Notes: generated by a model from the letters alone, not told the origin. A stretch of 34,960 nucleotides of DNA from Verrucomicrobiota bacterium (GCA_016871715.1 VHCO01000054.1:1-34960), one strand, 5' to 3'. Numbered from the stretch's first letter, positions 1 through 8,150 are shown. A program made the numbers and translations.

Positions 1-391
<391 letters not shown>

Positions 392-397
<6 letters not shown>

Positions 398-428
398 TTT
401 TTCCTGGGTTATTTCCCAGGGAGGCGAT
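392..428 (+). other. 23S-5S spacer hairpin, likely rRNA processing stem
   Basis: Just after the 23S end there is a hairpin: CCTGGG (403-408) pairs with CCCAGG (415-420) around a 6-nt loop, and outside it ATCGC (392-396) can pair with GCGAT (424-428). It lies between mature 23S and 5S, so it is probably part of the precursor that is processed rather than a terminator, since transcription must continue into 5S. The role is inferred from position. Confidence 0.4.
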
Positions 429-512
429 TTTGACCTCGCGAACTGGGCCTCGATCCTGCTTGTGTGCAGTTTTCAGCGAACCGCTGCCCGGGCGGCGGGT
501 CTTTGAAAGCTT

Positions 513-627
513 TTTGGTGACCATAAAGCGGTGGCTCGACCCGATCCCATCCCGAACTCGGCCGTCAAACGCCGCATTGCCGATGGTAGTGCCTGTTTAG
601 GTTGCGCGAGAGTAGGTTGTCGCCAAA
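513..627 (+). rRNA. rrf: 5S ribosomal RNA
   Basis: A ~115-nt 5S rRNA. The start TTTGGTGACC and the end GGTTGTCGCCAAA form the terminal helix I. The conserved loop segment CCCGATCCCATCCCGAACTC is at about 540-559, and GCCGATGGTAGTG precedes the 3' strand. Length and position about 115 bases after the 23S gene fit a normal rRNA operon. The ends are estimated from the terminal helix. Confidence 0.96.
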
Positions 628-640
628 TTTTTTTCTTCCG

Positions 641-668
641 GCCGCAGTGATCCTGCGGCATTTTTTTT
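641..668 (+). terminator. Intrinsic terminator of the rRNA operon
   Basis: A 7-bp stem GCCGCAG (641-647)/CTGCGGC (653-659) with a 5-nt loop is followed by one A and a run of eight T. It sits 14 bases after the 5S 3' end, exactly where the rRNA operon should stop. Confidence 0.85.
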
Positions 669-696
669 CGTTTCCACTTCCTGCAGCGCCCCCCCT

Positions 697-731
697 AAAA
701 AAATGAGCCACGCCGGTCGCCGGCGTGGCTC
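697..731 (-). terminator. Intrinsic terminator of the small minus-strand gene
   Basis: A perfect 12-bp stem (705-716 with 720-731) with a 3-nt loop. Read on the minus strand it is followed by a T-run (the AAAAAAA at about 697-703 on the plus strand). It lies 25 bases past the stop codon of the small gene at 756-920 and faces the rRNA terminator, so both converging units are insulated. Confidence 0.85.
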
Positions 732-755
732 GGAAATCGAGCGTGAAGAGAGGTC

Positions 756-920
756 TTAGGTTTTCGACTGCTGCAGCCAGTCGCCGAGGCGGAGGTACTC
801 CCGGATCTTGCGCCGCTCGTAGCGGTGCTTCTTGGGCTTACCGGGACGATCATCCACCTGCCGAAACGGGTGTTTGGTATTGCGGATTGCGTCCGAGATG
901 ATGTCTAGGGTTTTGCTCAT
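756..920 (-). CDS. Small basic protein of unknown function (54 aa)
   Basis: Not a family I can name. The chosen start (CAT at 918-920) gives a 54-residue protein beginning MSKTLDIISDAI. A longer frame reaches 1031, but the extra residues look like untranslated leader. The product is strongly basic in the middle and C-terminal part (PGKPKKHRYERRKIREYLR), with a short amphipathic N-terminal helix, which would suit nucleic-acid or ribosome binding; that is inference only. It has a dedicated upstream space of ~290 bases and a strong terminator, which argues for a real gene. No clear Shine-Dalgarno sequence is seen before the start. Confidence 0.6.
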   Translation of the reverse strand: MSKTLDIISDAIRNTKHPFRQVDDRPGKPKKHRYERRKIREYLRLGDWLQQSKT

Positions 921-1208
921 AAGAGGTTTACCGGTTGGGAAGCCTGGGTAGGCGAAGAAGCTGCCTGCAGCATCCCGTCGATGCTCCGCTGCCCTGATGA
1001 ACGCTGCTGGCATAGCCAACTCAGGTCGCACGTGGGTTAGACTTACCCGCGTACACTACGTTCAGATTGGTACACTCTCATCTTGCGTTGTCCAGTCAAA
1101 AAGCGAGGGGTAGCACGCCCGGGCAAGCGGCGAAGTGCCTGAGAGGAGGAGGGGCACATTGGGCGTCGATCCGACATAAGCCGCTGCTGCGGAAACGCTT
1201 GAGCGTTG
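921..1208. other. Intergenic region between the small gene and prmA
   Basis: About 290 bases separate the end of prmA from the small minus-strand gene. The stretch must hold the small gene's promoter and leader. I see no convincing -35/-10 pair, RNA gene or repeat. A plus-strand frame beginning at 1067 runs through it but has no support and overlaps prmA in antisense. Confidence 0.4.
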
Positions 1209-2300
1209 TCATGGCCATCGATGGGCCCGGTTCTTGGCAAACGACCGGCTGGCTAGGGCACGTCGCATCAGAACTCGACCACGGCCGGCTCTACCTCTGG
1301 CGGCCGCTCCGGGCCGGTGTACCAGGGCAAACGTCCCTGACCACCATCCCTCATCGGCACAATGGTCGTGCAGCTTAAGCTCTTGGGCGGCATAGGCGGC
1401 TCGGACGCTATGGGCCTCCGCGACCTCGACACCGCTGAGAATTACAAAGCCGCCTGGGCGCAGCAGCCTGGCGATGCGTGCGGCGTGGGCGAGGAGGAGG
1501 TCTGCGAGCAGGTTGGCGCATACTAGTTCGTACGTGCCCAGGGAGCGTGGGAGCCGAGCCACGTCCGCCTGGAGAAGCCGCACCCGAGCGGCGACTTGGT
1601 TGCGCGCGACATTGTCGCGGGCAACGCGGAGGGCGGCCGGGTCGATTTCGATGGCCTGGACCGGCGCGTAGTCCAGCTTGGCGGCGGCGATGGCCAGGAT
1701 CCCCGAGCCGGTGCCGAGATCCAGCGCCCTGGGGTGAGGCGTTGGAAAGACCGGTCTAAGAGCGACCAACTGGCGGAGGCAGAACCGGGTGGTCGCGTGG
1801 TGGCCGGTGCCGAAGCTCAGCCCTGGATCCAACACGACCTCGACCTGCCGGCCGCGGGGTCGCCGCCGACTCCAACTAGGGCGAATCAGGAGGCGGCGGC
1901 CGATGAGCTGCGGTGGGAAGTGGTCCTTCCAGGATTCCTGCCAGTCCCGCGGTCGGACGGTTGCGACGCGAAGCCGTCCGGGGCTCGCATCCAATCCGCT
2001 GGCCCTCAGTTGCCAGAGCCCGCGGCGCAGTTCGGCGCAGCGCCTGATGACCCAGGGGCGGGGCCGCTGGCAGTAGCCCGAGACGGTAAGGATGCCGCTG
2101 GCAGCGTCCAACTCAACCACCGGAAGTTGGCCCAACACGCATTGGAAGAGCGCGGCGACGGTCTCCTCCGCCTCCGGAGTAACGGCGTGCGTTAGCCGGT
2201 AGAGTGGCGTGCGGTCAGGGCCATTGCCTCCAGGGCGTGTGGTTGAGGAGCTGGATTTCCGTCCTCGACGGGTGGCAGGCGAGGACCGTAATGCTGGCAT
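1209..2300 (-). CDS. prmA: Ribosomal protein L11 methyltransferase (PrmA)
   Basis: SAM-dependent methyltransferase of the PrmA family, which trimethylates ribosomal protein L11 in the cytoplasm. Visible marks are the PrmA signature DPGLSFGTGHHATT (about residues 158-171), the SAM-binding glycine loop LDLGTGSGILA (193-203), an acidic residue at the end of the next strand (AIEIDP), and the substrate-side motif CANLLADLL (about 259-267). The N-terminal LYRLTHAVTPEAEE segment resembles the usual PrmA start. The only in-frame start before it is ATG at 2300, which makes the gene overlap the upstream phosphatase by 86 bases, so the first ~30 residues may not be native. The C-terminal 35 residues after the family's normal end are Arg-rich. 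It is the last gene of a minus-strand group with the phosphatase and rph. Confidence 0.88.
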   Translation of the reverse strand: MPALRSSPATRRGRKSSSSTTRPGGNGPDRTPLYRLTHAVTPEAEETVAALFQCVLGQLPVVELDAASGILTVSGYCQRPRPWVIRRCAELRRGLWQLRASGLDASPGRLRVATVRPRDWQESWKDHFPPQLIGRRLLIRPSWSRRRPRGRQVEVVLDPGLSFGTGHHATTRFCLRQLVALRPVFPTPHPRALDLGTGSGILAIAAAKLDYAPVQAIEIDPAALRVARDNVARNQVAARVRLLQADVARLPRSLGTYELVCANLLADLLLAHAARIARLLRPGGFVILSGVEVAEAHSVRAAYAAQELKLHDHCADEGWWSGTFALVHRPGAAARGRAGRGRVLMRRALASRSFAKNRAHRWP

Positions 2301-2835
2301 AGTCGATTCTGAAGGCCGCGGTGCTGGGCAAGGGCAGGCGCAGAAGTTCGGCCAGGACCCCTCGGATCACCCCGCCGTGCGCGACCACGGCCACGGTCTG
2401 GCTGGGGTGAGCGGCTAGGATCCGTGCGAGGCCGGCGGCGGTCCGGCGCCGAAAGTCGGCCGCCGGTTCGGCCCCGCGAATGCTACCGCGGTCCAGCGCC
2501 GACAGCCAATCGAACGGACTGATGTCGAACTGCGCCTGGACCTGTTCCCAGCGCAGACCGGTCCATTCACCGAAGTCCACCTCGCGCAATTCCTCGAGGA
2601 CGACGGGTGAGGTGCCGTTGTCCGACACGATGGGAGCCGCGGTTTGGCGAGCGCGCTGCTGGGGGCTGACGTAAAGTGCCGCGAAGTGGCACTCGCGCAG
2701 ACGATGGGCCAACTGGGCCGCCTGGTTTTGACCTAGGGGCGAGAGGTCCATCTCGAGACGGCCGCCAAAGACGCGGTGGTAACGCTCTTCGACCTCAGCG
2801 TGGCGAATGAGCACGAGCTTGGTGGTAGGTTCCAT
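2215..2835 (-). CDS. Histidine phosphatase family protein (phosphoglycerate mutase-like)
   Basis: A 206-residue member of the histidine phosphatase superfamily. The catalytic RHAE motif is at residues 11-14 (nucleophile His12), and the second catalytic His lies in the VVAHGGVIRG segment near residue 153. The FGG and LSPLGQNQAAQLA segments are typical of the CobC/GpmB branch. Substrate cannot be read from the sequence: alpha-ribazole phosphate, phosphoglycerate or another phosphomonoester are all possible, and no cobalamin genes are nearby. The start ATG at 2835 lies 28 bases after the rph stop, so it is probably cotranscribed with rph and prmA. Confidence 0.87.
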   Translation of the reverse strand: MEPTTKLVLIRHAEVEERYHRVFGGRLEMDLSPLGQNQAAQLAHRLRECHFAALYVSPQQRARQTAAPIVSDNGTSPVVLEELREVDFGEWTGLRWEQVQAQFDISPFDWLSALDRGSIRGAEPAADFRRRTAAGLARILAAHPSQTVAVVAHGGVIRGVLAELLRLPLPSTAAFRIDYASITVLACHPSRTEIQLLNHTPWRQWP

Positions 2836-2863
2836 GGACCGGCGAGCGTTGCGGGCGCGGTGG

Positions 2864-3673
2864 CTAGCCGGCTTGCAGGGCGGCTTGTTGAGCGGCGAGC
2901 AGCTCTTTCAGGCCCACTTTGCCCAGGCCCAGGAGCGCGCTCAACTGAGCATCGGTGAAGGTGGCATGCTCGCCCGTGCCCTGGAGCTCGATAAACTCGC
3001 CTTCGCGGGTCATGACCAGGTTCAAATCGACCTCGGCGGTCGAGTCCTCGGCGTAGTCGAGGTCGAGCAGCGGACGGCCGGCCACGATGCCGACACTGAC
3101 GGCGGCCACGGCGGTTCGGATCGGGCTCTCGGGCAGAGCGCCCGTGGCGAGCAACCGGCGCGTGGCGAGGGCCAGGGCGACGTAACTGCCCGTAATGGCC
3201 GCGGTGCGGGTGCCCCCGTCGGCCTGGAGGACGTCGCAATCGATCCACAGGGTGCGGGGGCCGAGCTTCTCGAGATCCACCGAGGCACGCATGGCGCGTC
3301 CAATGAGCCGTTGGATCTCCTGGGAGCGGCCGTCCAGCTTGCCGCGTGTGATGTCCCGCGGTTTCCGTTGGGTGGTCGAGTAGGGGAGCATGGCGTATTC
3401 GGCCGTGACCCAACCGCCCGCGACTCCCTGTTCTTTCATCCAGCGGGGCACGGTGGCCTCGACGGTGACGCCACAGATGACTCGAGTACATCCCCACTCG
3501 ATGAGGGTTGAACCGGTGGCGTGAGGCGCGATGTGGTTGCGGAAACGCAGTGGGCGAAGCTGCTGAGGCTGGCGGCCGTCGGACCGTGGGCGGTATACTG
3601 GGGCGGCGTCCAGCGCCTCCGGCGCTTGGGCGGAGGCGAGGTCGGCGGAGTTCGAGTTGAACGTGGTTGCCAC
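2864..3673 (-). CDS. rph: Ribonuclease PH
   Basis: Phosphorolytic 3'-5' exoribonuclease that trims tRNA 3' ends. The family signature starts at SDGRQPQQLRPLRF and continues with TGSTLIEWGCTRVICGV, the arginine-rich RKPRDITRGKLDGRSQEIQR segment and LWIDCDVLQADGGTRTAAITG, which carries phosphate-binding and catalytic residues. The conserved core is about 235 residues, the usual family length. No ATG lies close to the core. I chose GTG at 3671-3673, giving about 269 residues with an N-terminal extension; another GTG at 3742 would add 23 more. The true start is therefore uncertain. It is the first gene of the minus-strand rph-phosphatase-prmA set and is divergent from ppk2. Confidence 0.92.
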   Translation of the reverse strand: MATTFNSNSADLASAQAPEALDAAPVYRPRSDGRQPQQLRPLRFRNHIAPHATGSTLIEWGCTRVICGVTVEATVPRWMKEQGVAGGWVTAEYAMLPYSTTQRKPRDITRGKLDGRSQEIQRLIGRAMRASVDLEKLGPRTLWIDCDVLQADGGTRTAAITGSYVALALATRRLLATGALPESPIRTAVAAVSVGIVAGRPLLDLDYAEDSTAEVDLNLVMTREGEFIELQGTGEHATFTDAQLSALLGLGKVGLKELLAAQQAALQAG

Positions 3674-3805
3674 GGAGCGAGAGCTTAGGGAGCCAGGCGC
3701 GGCTCGGCAACGCGGAAAAGCCCGCGGAGACGCCTGCGCCACCGCCGGTGCCCCAGCTTTTTTGCCTTGTCACCGGGTGTCTTGGTGGTTTGCTCAAGGT
3801 CCGAC

Positions 3806-4600
3806 ATGAAAGCGACTCCCCGAATTCACGGCCGCGTGCGGCTCAAGGATTATGACCCGGGTTTTTCCGGCGGCCTCAAGAAGCAAGACGTGGCCAAGCA
3901 GGTCGTCAAGCTCCGCCAGCGGATTGGCGAGCTTCAGGAAGTGCTCTACGCGAATGCCTCGCACGCGCTGTTGATCGTGTTGCAGGGCATGGACGCCAGC
4001 GGCAAGGACGGGACAGCCAAGAAGGTGCTGCAAGAGGTGAATCCGGCGGGGGTCGAGACGGCGAATTTCAAGACCCCGTCGAACGAGGAACTGGCGCACG
4101 ACTTTCTGTGGCGCATTCACGGGGCGGTGCCTCGTTACGGGAACATCGGAGTGTTCAACCGCTCGCATTACGAGGATGTCTTGATCGCGCGAGTGTTGAA
4201 CCTGGTGCCGGAGCGGGTTTGGGAGCGCCGCTACGAGCAGATCAACGCGTTCGAGCGGATGCTGACGCAGAACCGGGTGGTCTTGCTGAAGTTCTTTCTG
4301 CACATCAGCAAGGAAGAGCAAGCCGAACGCCTCAAGGCCCGCCTCGAGAACCCGCGCAAGAAGTGGAAGTTCGCCGCGGACGACCTCAAGATGCGGGACT
4401 ATTGGCACAGCTTTCAGCGGGCGTACGAAGACGCGCTCAGTCGCTGCCACACCAAGTACGCCCCCTGGCATATCGTGCCCGCGGACCGCAAGTGGTATCG
4501 CAACTACGTCGTGGCGCACACCGTGGTCGATGCCCTCGAGGCCCTCGACCTGAAGTGGCCCAAGCCCAAGCGCACGCTCTCCGGGGTGAAAGTCCGTTGA
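3806..4600 (+). CDS. ppk2: Polyphosphate kinase 2 family protein
   Basis: A 264-residue PPK2 that transfers phosphate between polyphosphate and nucleotides in the cytoplasm. The Walker A-like loop GMDASGKDG is at residues 61-69. The segment GVFNRSHYEDVLIARV (115-130) holds the Walker B-type region of the family. The lid segment RLENPRKKWKF is at about 193-203, and the C-terminal PADRKWYRNYVV segment is conserved in PPK2. The overall pattern resembles the single-domain PPK2 forms annotated as polyphosphate:nucleotide phosphotransferases. ATG at 3806 was chosen over an upstream in-frame start at 3767 because the homology begins there and AAGG lies at 3796-3799. Direction of the reaction (nucleotide or polyphosphate synthesis) cannot be inferred. 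Confidence 0.93.
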   Translation: MKATPRIHGRVRLKDYDPGFSGGLKKQDVAKQVVKLRQRIGELQEVLYANASHALLIVLQGMDASGKDGTAKKVLQEVNPAGVETANFKTPSNEELAHDFLWRIHGAVPRYGNIGVFNRSHYEDVLIARVLNLVPERVWERRYEQINAFERMLTQNRVVLLKFFLHISKEEQAERLKARLENPRKKWKFAADDLKMRDYWHSFQRAYEDALSRCHTKYAPWHIVPADRKWYRNYVVAHTVVDALEALDLKWPKPKRTLSGVKVR

Positions 4601-4787
4601 ACCGGGCCGTGGTTGTGTGCTCGGCATCGGTCAAGGCCGGGGACCGGGCGACCTGCCGCGTTGGACGAAGCGCCGGCTGCTGAAACCCCTTGCCCGAGTT
4701 TCGGCCCGCTGGAAGGACCTGGCTTTCCTGTAACCGGGCCCTTTGGAGCTGGTCATCAGACTCTGTAAGGTGTATGGGCACAGCGCT

Positions 4788-5375
4788 ATGCAGTCTGAGG
4801 GCTTCGACGTGCAGGCCTGCCTGGCGCAGGTGCGCCAAGGCGACCAGGAGGCGGCATGCAGGCTCCTGAGTCACCTGCATCCGTTGGTGCTCAAATTGGT
4901 GCGCGCGCACCGACCGCGCCGGACCGGCGAAGAGGACTTGGTGCAGACGGTCTTCATGAAGGTCTTCGCGAAGCTGGGCCAGTACCGCGGTCAGGTGCCG
5001 CTCGAGCATTGGGTCTCCCGCGTGGCGGTCAACACTTGCCTCAGCCAGCTCCAGCACGAGCGGATTCGGCCCGAGTTGCGCCTGGCCGACTTGACCGAGG
5101 ACGAGGAGGACGTCGTGCAGAACCTGGCCGCCTCCGCCGAGGAGCTGCCCTCAGATCAAGGCCTGGCAGCGCGGGAACTGGTGGCCAAGCTCCTCCTGCG
5201 CTTGGATGCGAAAGACCGGCTGGTGGTCACCCTGCTGCATTTGGAAGGGCGCAGCGTGCGGGAGGTCAGTGAGGCCACCGGCTGGAGTCCGGCGGTGGTC
5301 AAAGTGCGCGCCTTTCGCGCCCGCCGCCGCCTGCGCGGTTACCTGAACCTCCTGATGGATGAAGAAAGCCTATGA
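4788..5375 (+). CDS. RNA polymerase ECF-type sigma factor
   Basis: A ~195-residue sigma-70 family factor with only regions 2 and 4. Region 2 contains EDLVQTVFMKVFAKLGQYRG (helix contacting core and -10) followed by HWVSRVAVNTCLSQLQHERIR. Region 4 contains LDAKDRLVVTLLHLEGRSVREVSEATGWSPAVVKVRAFRARRRLR, a helix-turn-helix for -35 recognition. The start is uncertain: TTG 4743 and GTG 4770 are also in frame, and ATG 4788 fits the usual length best. The gene overlaps the next by ATGA, so the downstream membrane protein is translationally coupled, as expected if it is an anti-sigma or sensor partner. Confidence 0.88.
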   Translation: MQSEGFDVQACLAQVRQGDQEAACRLLSHLHPLVLKLVRAHRPRRTGEEDLVQTVFMKVFAKLGQYRGQVPLEHWVSRVAVNTCLSQLQHERIRPELRLADLTEDEEDVVQNLAASAEELPSDQGLAARELVAKLLLRLDAKDRLVVTLLHLEGRSVREVSEATGWSPAVVKVRAFRARRRLRGYLNLLMDEESL

Positions 5376-5686
5376 ACCGAAGGGATCGGGATTTAGAACG
5401 GTTGCTCCGAGCCGCAGCCACGGCCCCCCCGACGCAGGACGAAGACGAAGGCGGTCTCCCGGCCCCCTTCTCGCTTCCCACGCTGGCCCGAGCGTGGGCG
5501 GCCGGGCCGCATGAGCCGAGCGACGGCGACGATGCCGGCGTGGCGCGGCTGTTCCGTCACGCACTGGCCTGCGCGTTCGCCGTGATGATCGCCAGCTTGG
5601 CCATCAGCGGGGGACTGCTGCGGCAGAGCGAGGACATCCCCTGGGCCCGGTCGACGACCCTGGTCACCATGGCCTTGTTGCCATGA
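5372..5686 (+). CDS. Small single-span membrane protein, possible anti-sigma partner
   Basis: A 104-residue protein with no family I recognise. Residues 1-60 are charged and cytoplasm-like, with RDRDLERLLRAA at the start. One hydrophobic segment (about 61-84) would span the membrane, leaving a ~20-residue outer tail. It overlaps both neighbours by ATGA (5372-5375 and 5683-5686), so the three genes form one tightly coupled operon. By position it could sequester the sigma factor, but it lacks a visible zinc-binding anti-sigma motif (HxxxCxxC). Function is inferred from context only. Confidence 0.7.
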   Translation: MNRRDRDLERLLRAAATAPPTQDEDEGGLPAPFSLPTLARAWAAGPHEPSDGDDAGVARLFRHALACAFAVMIASLAISGGLLRQSEDIPWARSTTLVTMALLP

Positions 5687-6111
5687 ATGGCGTGACCAAG
5701 AGCAAGGCCGCCCTCTACCTGGCAGCAGTCTTCGCGGCTGGCCTGGTCGCCGGTGCCGCCGCCGGCTACGCCTACGGCAAGCGCACCGTCTTTCGTCCGC
5801 CTCCGCCCCGGCAAGAGATGGCGGCACGCATGATCGGCTATCTGACGACGGAACTGCGTTTGACCGAGGAGCAGGTGAGCCAAGTCAAACCGTTGGTGGC
5901 CGAGGCGAGTGCGGACCTGCAGGCGATTCAGCAGGCCACGGTCGACCGGGTTGCGGAGGTCATCCAGCGGCGCAACCAACGGCTGGCGGCGTTGCTGGAT
6001 GTCGACCAATGCGCACGCCTTAGGGAAATGGAGAAGCGGCATGAGAAGTACATGCTGGGCCCTCACCGCCACAAGAAACCTCCCGAAACCGCAGGCGGCA
6101 CTACCGAATGA
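5683..6111 (+). CDS. Membrane-anchored periplasmic Spy/CpxP-like (heavy-metal sensor-type) protein
   Basis: A 142-residue protein with an N-terminal membrane segment (about residues 9-30, glycine and alanine rich) followed by a helical periplasmic domain. The segment LRLTEEQVSQVKPLVAEA resembles the LTxEQ repeat of Spy/CpxP and periplasmic heavy-metal sensor proteins, and is followed by long amphipathic helices and a His/Lys-rich tail (GPHRHKKPP). Such proteins often sit in ECF sigma operons and sense envelope stress or metals. It is the third gene of the sigma operon, with an ATGA overlap upstream. The metal link is a guess from the family and the His-rich tail. Confidence 0.65.
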   Translation: MNGVTKSKAALYLAAVFAAGLVAGAAAGYAYGKRTVFRPPPPRQEMAARMIGYLTTELRLTEEQVSQVKPLVAEASADLQAIQQATVDRVAEVIQRRNQRLAALLDVDQCARLREMEKRHEKYMLGPHRHKKPPETAGGTTE

Positions 6112-6266
6112 GTCGTCCGAATTCGTCCGATACCCTCGGCTCGGCTCGCCAGCCCGGGAGCGGAGGTGGGCCGGCGTCTGCGAGGGGCCGAAATCCCTGT
6201 AACCAGGCGACCGAGGTGCCGTCTTCAGCAGTGTTAACCTCGAAGTAGTCACAACCAGAACGAGTC

Positions 6267-6983
6267 ATGAAGCCCCTTGTTGCCCTCTCCATCCTGAGCG
6301 CCTCCGCGGTGATTCTCACCGCCGCCCAACCCAAAGAAGCCTGTAAAGCCGCCATCAAGAGACTGGCTGACCAGCCCAACTACAGTTGGACCAGCACCAT
6401 GCGGTTCGAGGGTATGAACTGGACCCCGGGGCCGCTGGAAGGCAAGGCCGACCAGAGCGGTCTGGCCAGCCTACGCCAGGAGTTTGGCGAGCGCACCATC
6501 GAGGTCGTGCTCAAAGGCGACAAGCGGGCCCTCAAGACCGAGTCGGGTTGGCGGACGTTGGCCGAACTGGAGCAGGCCGGGGCAGATGACCCCGGCCGGG
6601 GCCGGATGATGGCCCGGATGATCGGCCGGCTGCAGGCCCCGACCGATGAACTTCTGAGCCTCATGGACAAAGTCCAGAGCTGGAAGGGCGAGGGGACCGG
6701 ACCGTTGGTGGGTGAACTGACCCAAACCGGCGCAGCCGAGCTCATGGCCCTGGGTCGGCGTCAGGGCGACGCGCAGCCTGCAGGCCCGCGGAACGCCAAG
6801 GGCACCGTCAAGGTCTGGATCGCGGAGGGAACCGTGTCGAAGTACGAACTGACTGTGTCCGCCACGATCACGGGCCGGGAGCAGGAGCGCGAGATGACCC
6901 GGATCACGACGGTCGAGATCAAGGATCTGGGCAAAACCAAGCTCGAAGTGCCCGAGGAAGCCAAGCGTAAAGTCGCGTCCTGA
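6267..6983 (+). CDS. Secreted protein of unknown function (238 aa)
   Basis: Not a family I can name. A signal peptide is visible (MKPLVALSILSASAVILTAA, cleavage about residue 20). The mature part begins with a Cys and a helical segment and contains alternating strands such as NYSWTSTMRFEG, RTIEVVLKGDKRAL and KYELTVSATITG. This beta-rich layout is loosely like lipoprotein-carrier (LolA-type) folds. The C-terminus (TTVEIKDLGKTKLEVPEEAK) reads like the closing strand of such a domain. It stands alone about 155 bases after the sigma operon, and the next gene starts about 45 bases after its stop. Fold suggestion is low confidence. Confidence 0.7.
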   Translation: MKPLVALSILSASAVILTAAQPKEACKAAIKRLADQPNYSWTSTMRFEGMNWTPGPLEGKADQSGLASLRQEFGERTIEVVLKGDKRALKTESGWRTLAELEQAGADDPGRGRMMARMIGRLQAPTDELLSLMDKVQSWKGEGTGPLVGELTQTGAAELMALGRRQGDAQPAGPRNAKGTVKVWIAEGTVSKYELTVSATITGREQEREMTRITTVEIKDLGKTKLEVPEEAKRKVAS

Positions 6984-7027
6984 AACCGCGCTTGACGCGG
7001 GGTCGGTTTTGCCCAAAAACGTTGGCC

Positions 7028-8008
7028 ATGCCTTTGGCCATCCTCTCTCGCCGTTCTTGGTGCGCCCTCGGAGCCGTACTCCTGCTGACCCTCCTCGGGT
7101 CGGGCGGCAGCGGCTGTCGCAAGTCGCCGAGACCCGCTCCGCCCTCTGGCACCGACAAGGTTCACACCATCGGCATGAGCCAGTGCAACCTCGGCGAGCC
7201 GTGGCGGGTCCAAATGAACGCGGATTTGCGAGCCGCCTCCGCTCAACACCCTCAGTTGAAGCTGGTTTTCAAAGACGCCCAAAACGACACCCTCAAGCAG
7301 CGGGCCCACGTCGAGGAATTCGTCAGCGCCGGTGTGGACTTGATCATCATCAGCCCCAAAGAGGCTGCGCCCTTGACCGAGCCGGTGGCGAAGGCCGTGG
7401 CGGCGGGCATCCCGGTCATCGTCCTGGACCGGCGTTTGCTCGGGGACAAGTACACCTGTTTCATCGGGGCGGACAATAAGAAGATCGGGCGGGCAGCAGG
7501 CGAATGGGTTAAGCGCACCCTGGCGGGCAAGGGCAAAGTGGTCGAACTCAAGGGCCTGATGACCTCCACCCCGGGTCAAGACCGCCACAGCGGCTTCCGC
7601 GAGGGGATCGCCGGTTTCGAGCTCGAAGTGATCTTCGAGGCGGACATGAAATGGCTCGAACCGGATGCGCGCAAAGAGATGGAGTCTGCCCTCGCCCGCT
7701 TCCCCAAGATCGACTTGGTCTATGCGCACAACGATCCCGGCGCTCACGGCGCTTACTTGGCTGCCCAGGCCGCCGGTCGGGAGAAAGAAATACGGTTCGT
7801 CGGCATCGACGCTTTGCCCCAAGAAGGTGTCGCCTATGTGAGCCAAGGCATTCTGGATGCCACCTTCCAGTACCCGACCGGTGGCACCGAGGCTATCGAC
7901 CTCGCCCTCAAGATCCTTCGAGGCGAGACCGTCCTAAAGGAGGTCACCCTCGGCTCGCGGTTGTTCACCAAGGAGAACGTGGCCACCGGCGGTCAACCGC
8001 TCGACTGA
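7028..8008 (+). CDS. Periplasmic substrate-binding lipoprotein, sugar/ribose type (peripla_BP_4)
   Basis: A 326-residue binding protein of the RbsB/sugar ABC type. ATG 7028 begins a lipoprotein signal peptide (SRRSWCALGAVLLLTLL) ending in GSGGSGC with lipidation candidate Cys30; the lipobox is atypical. The mature part has the family pattern: IGMSQCNLGEPWRVQMNADL, then VEEFVSAGVDLIIISPKEA, GIPVIVLDRR, FIGADNKKIGRAAGEWV, GLMTSTPGQDRHSGFREGI, VYAHNDPGAHGAYLAA and FVGIDALPQEGVAYV. The Asp/Asn residues that contact sugars in the family (VLDRR, HNDPGA, GIDA) are present. No ATPase or permease gene lies next to it, so it is an orphan binding protein that either works with a distant transporter or serves as a sensor ligand-binding protein. 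Confidence 0.87.
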   Translation: MPLAILSRRSWCALGAVLLLTLLGSGGSGCRKSPRPAPPSGTDKVHTIGMSQCNLGEPWRVQMNADLRAASAQHPQLKLVFKDAQNDTLKQRAHVEEFVSAGVDLIIISPKEAAPLTEPVAKAVAAGIPVIVLDRRLLGDKYTCFIGADNKKIGRAAGEWVKRTLAGKGKVVELKGLMTSTPGQDRHSGFREGIAGFELEVIFEADMKWLEPDARKEMESALARFPKIDLVYAHNDPGAHGAYLAAQAAGREKEIRFVGIDALPQEGVAYVSQGILDATFQYPTGGTEAIDLALKILRGETVLKEVTLGSRLFTKENVATGGQPLD

Positions 8009-8121
8009 CGTCCACCGGTATCGACGCACGGCCGATCCTCGGACGCACCGGTCCTCGCTCAGGCGGCCTGAAACCCGAAGACGACGCTGCGCCCCCCCGA
8101 CGAACACCGCCCTGGCCGGAT

Positions 8122-8150
8122 TTGACAATGGGCGCGCCTGCCGCATTGTT
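8122..8150 (+). promoter_or_regulatory. Candidate sigma-70 promoter of the glutathione peroxidase gene
   Basis: A perfect -35 hexamer TTGACA (8122-8127) is followed after 17 bases by ATTGTT (8145-8150) as a weak -10. Transcription would begin only a few bases before the ATG at 8160, giving a nearly leaderless mRNA. The -10 is poor, so confidence is limited. Confidence 0.35.
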
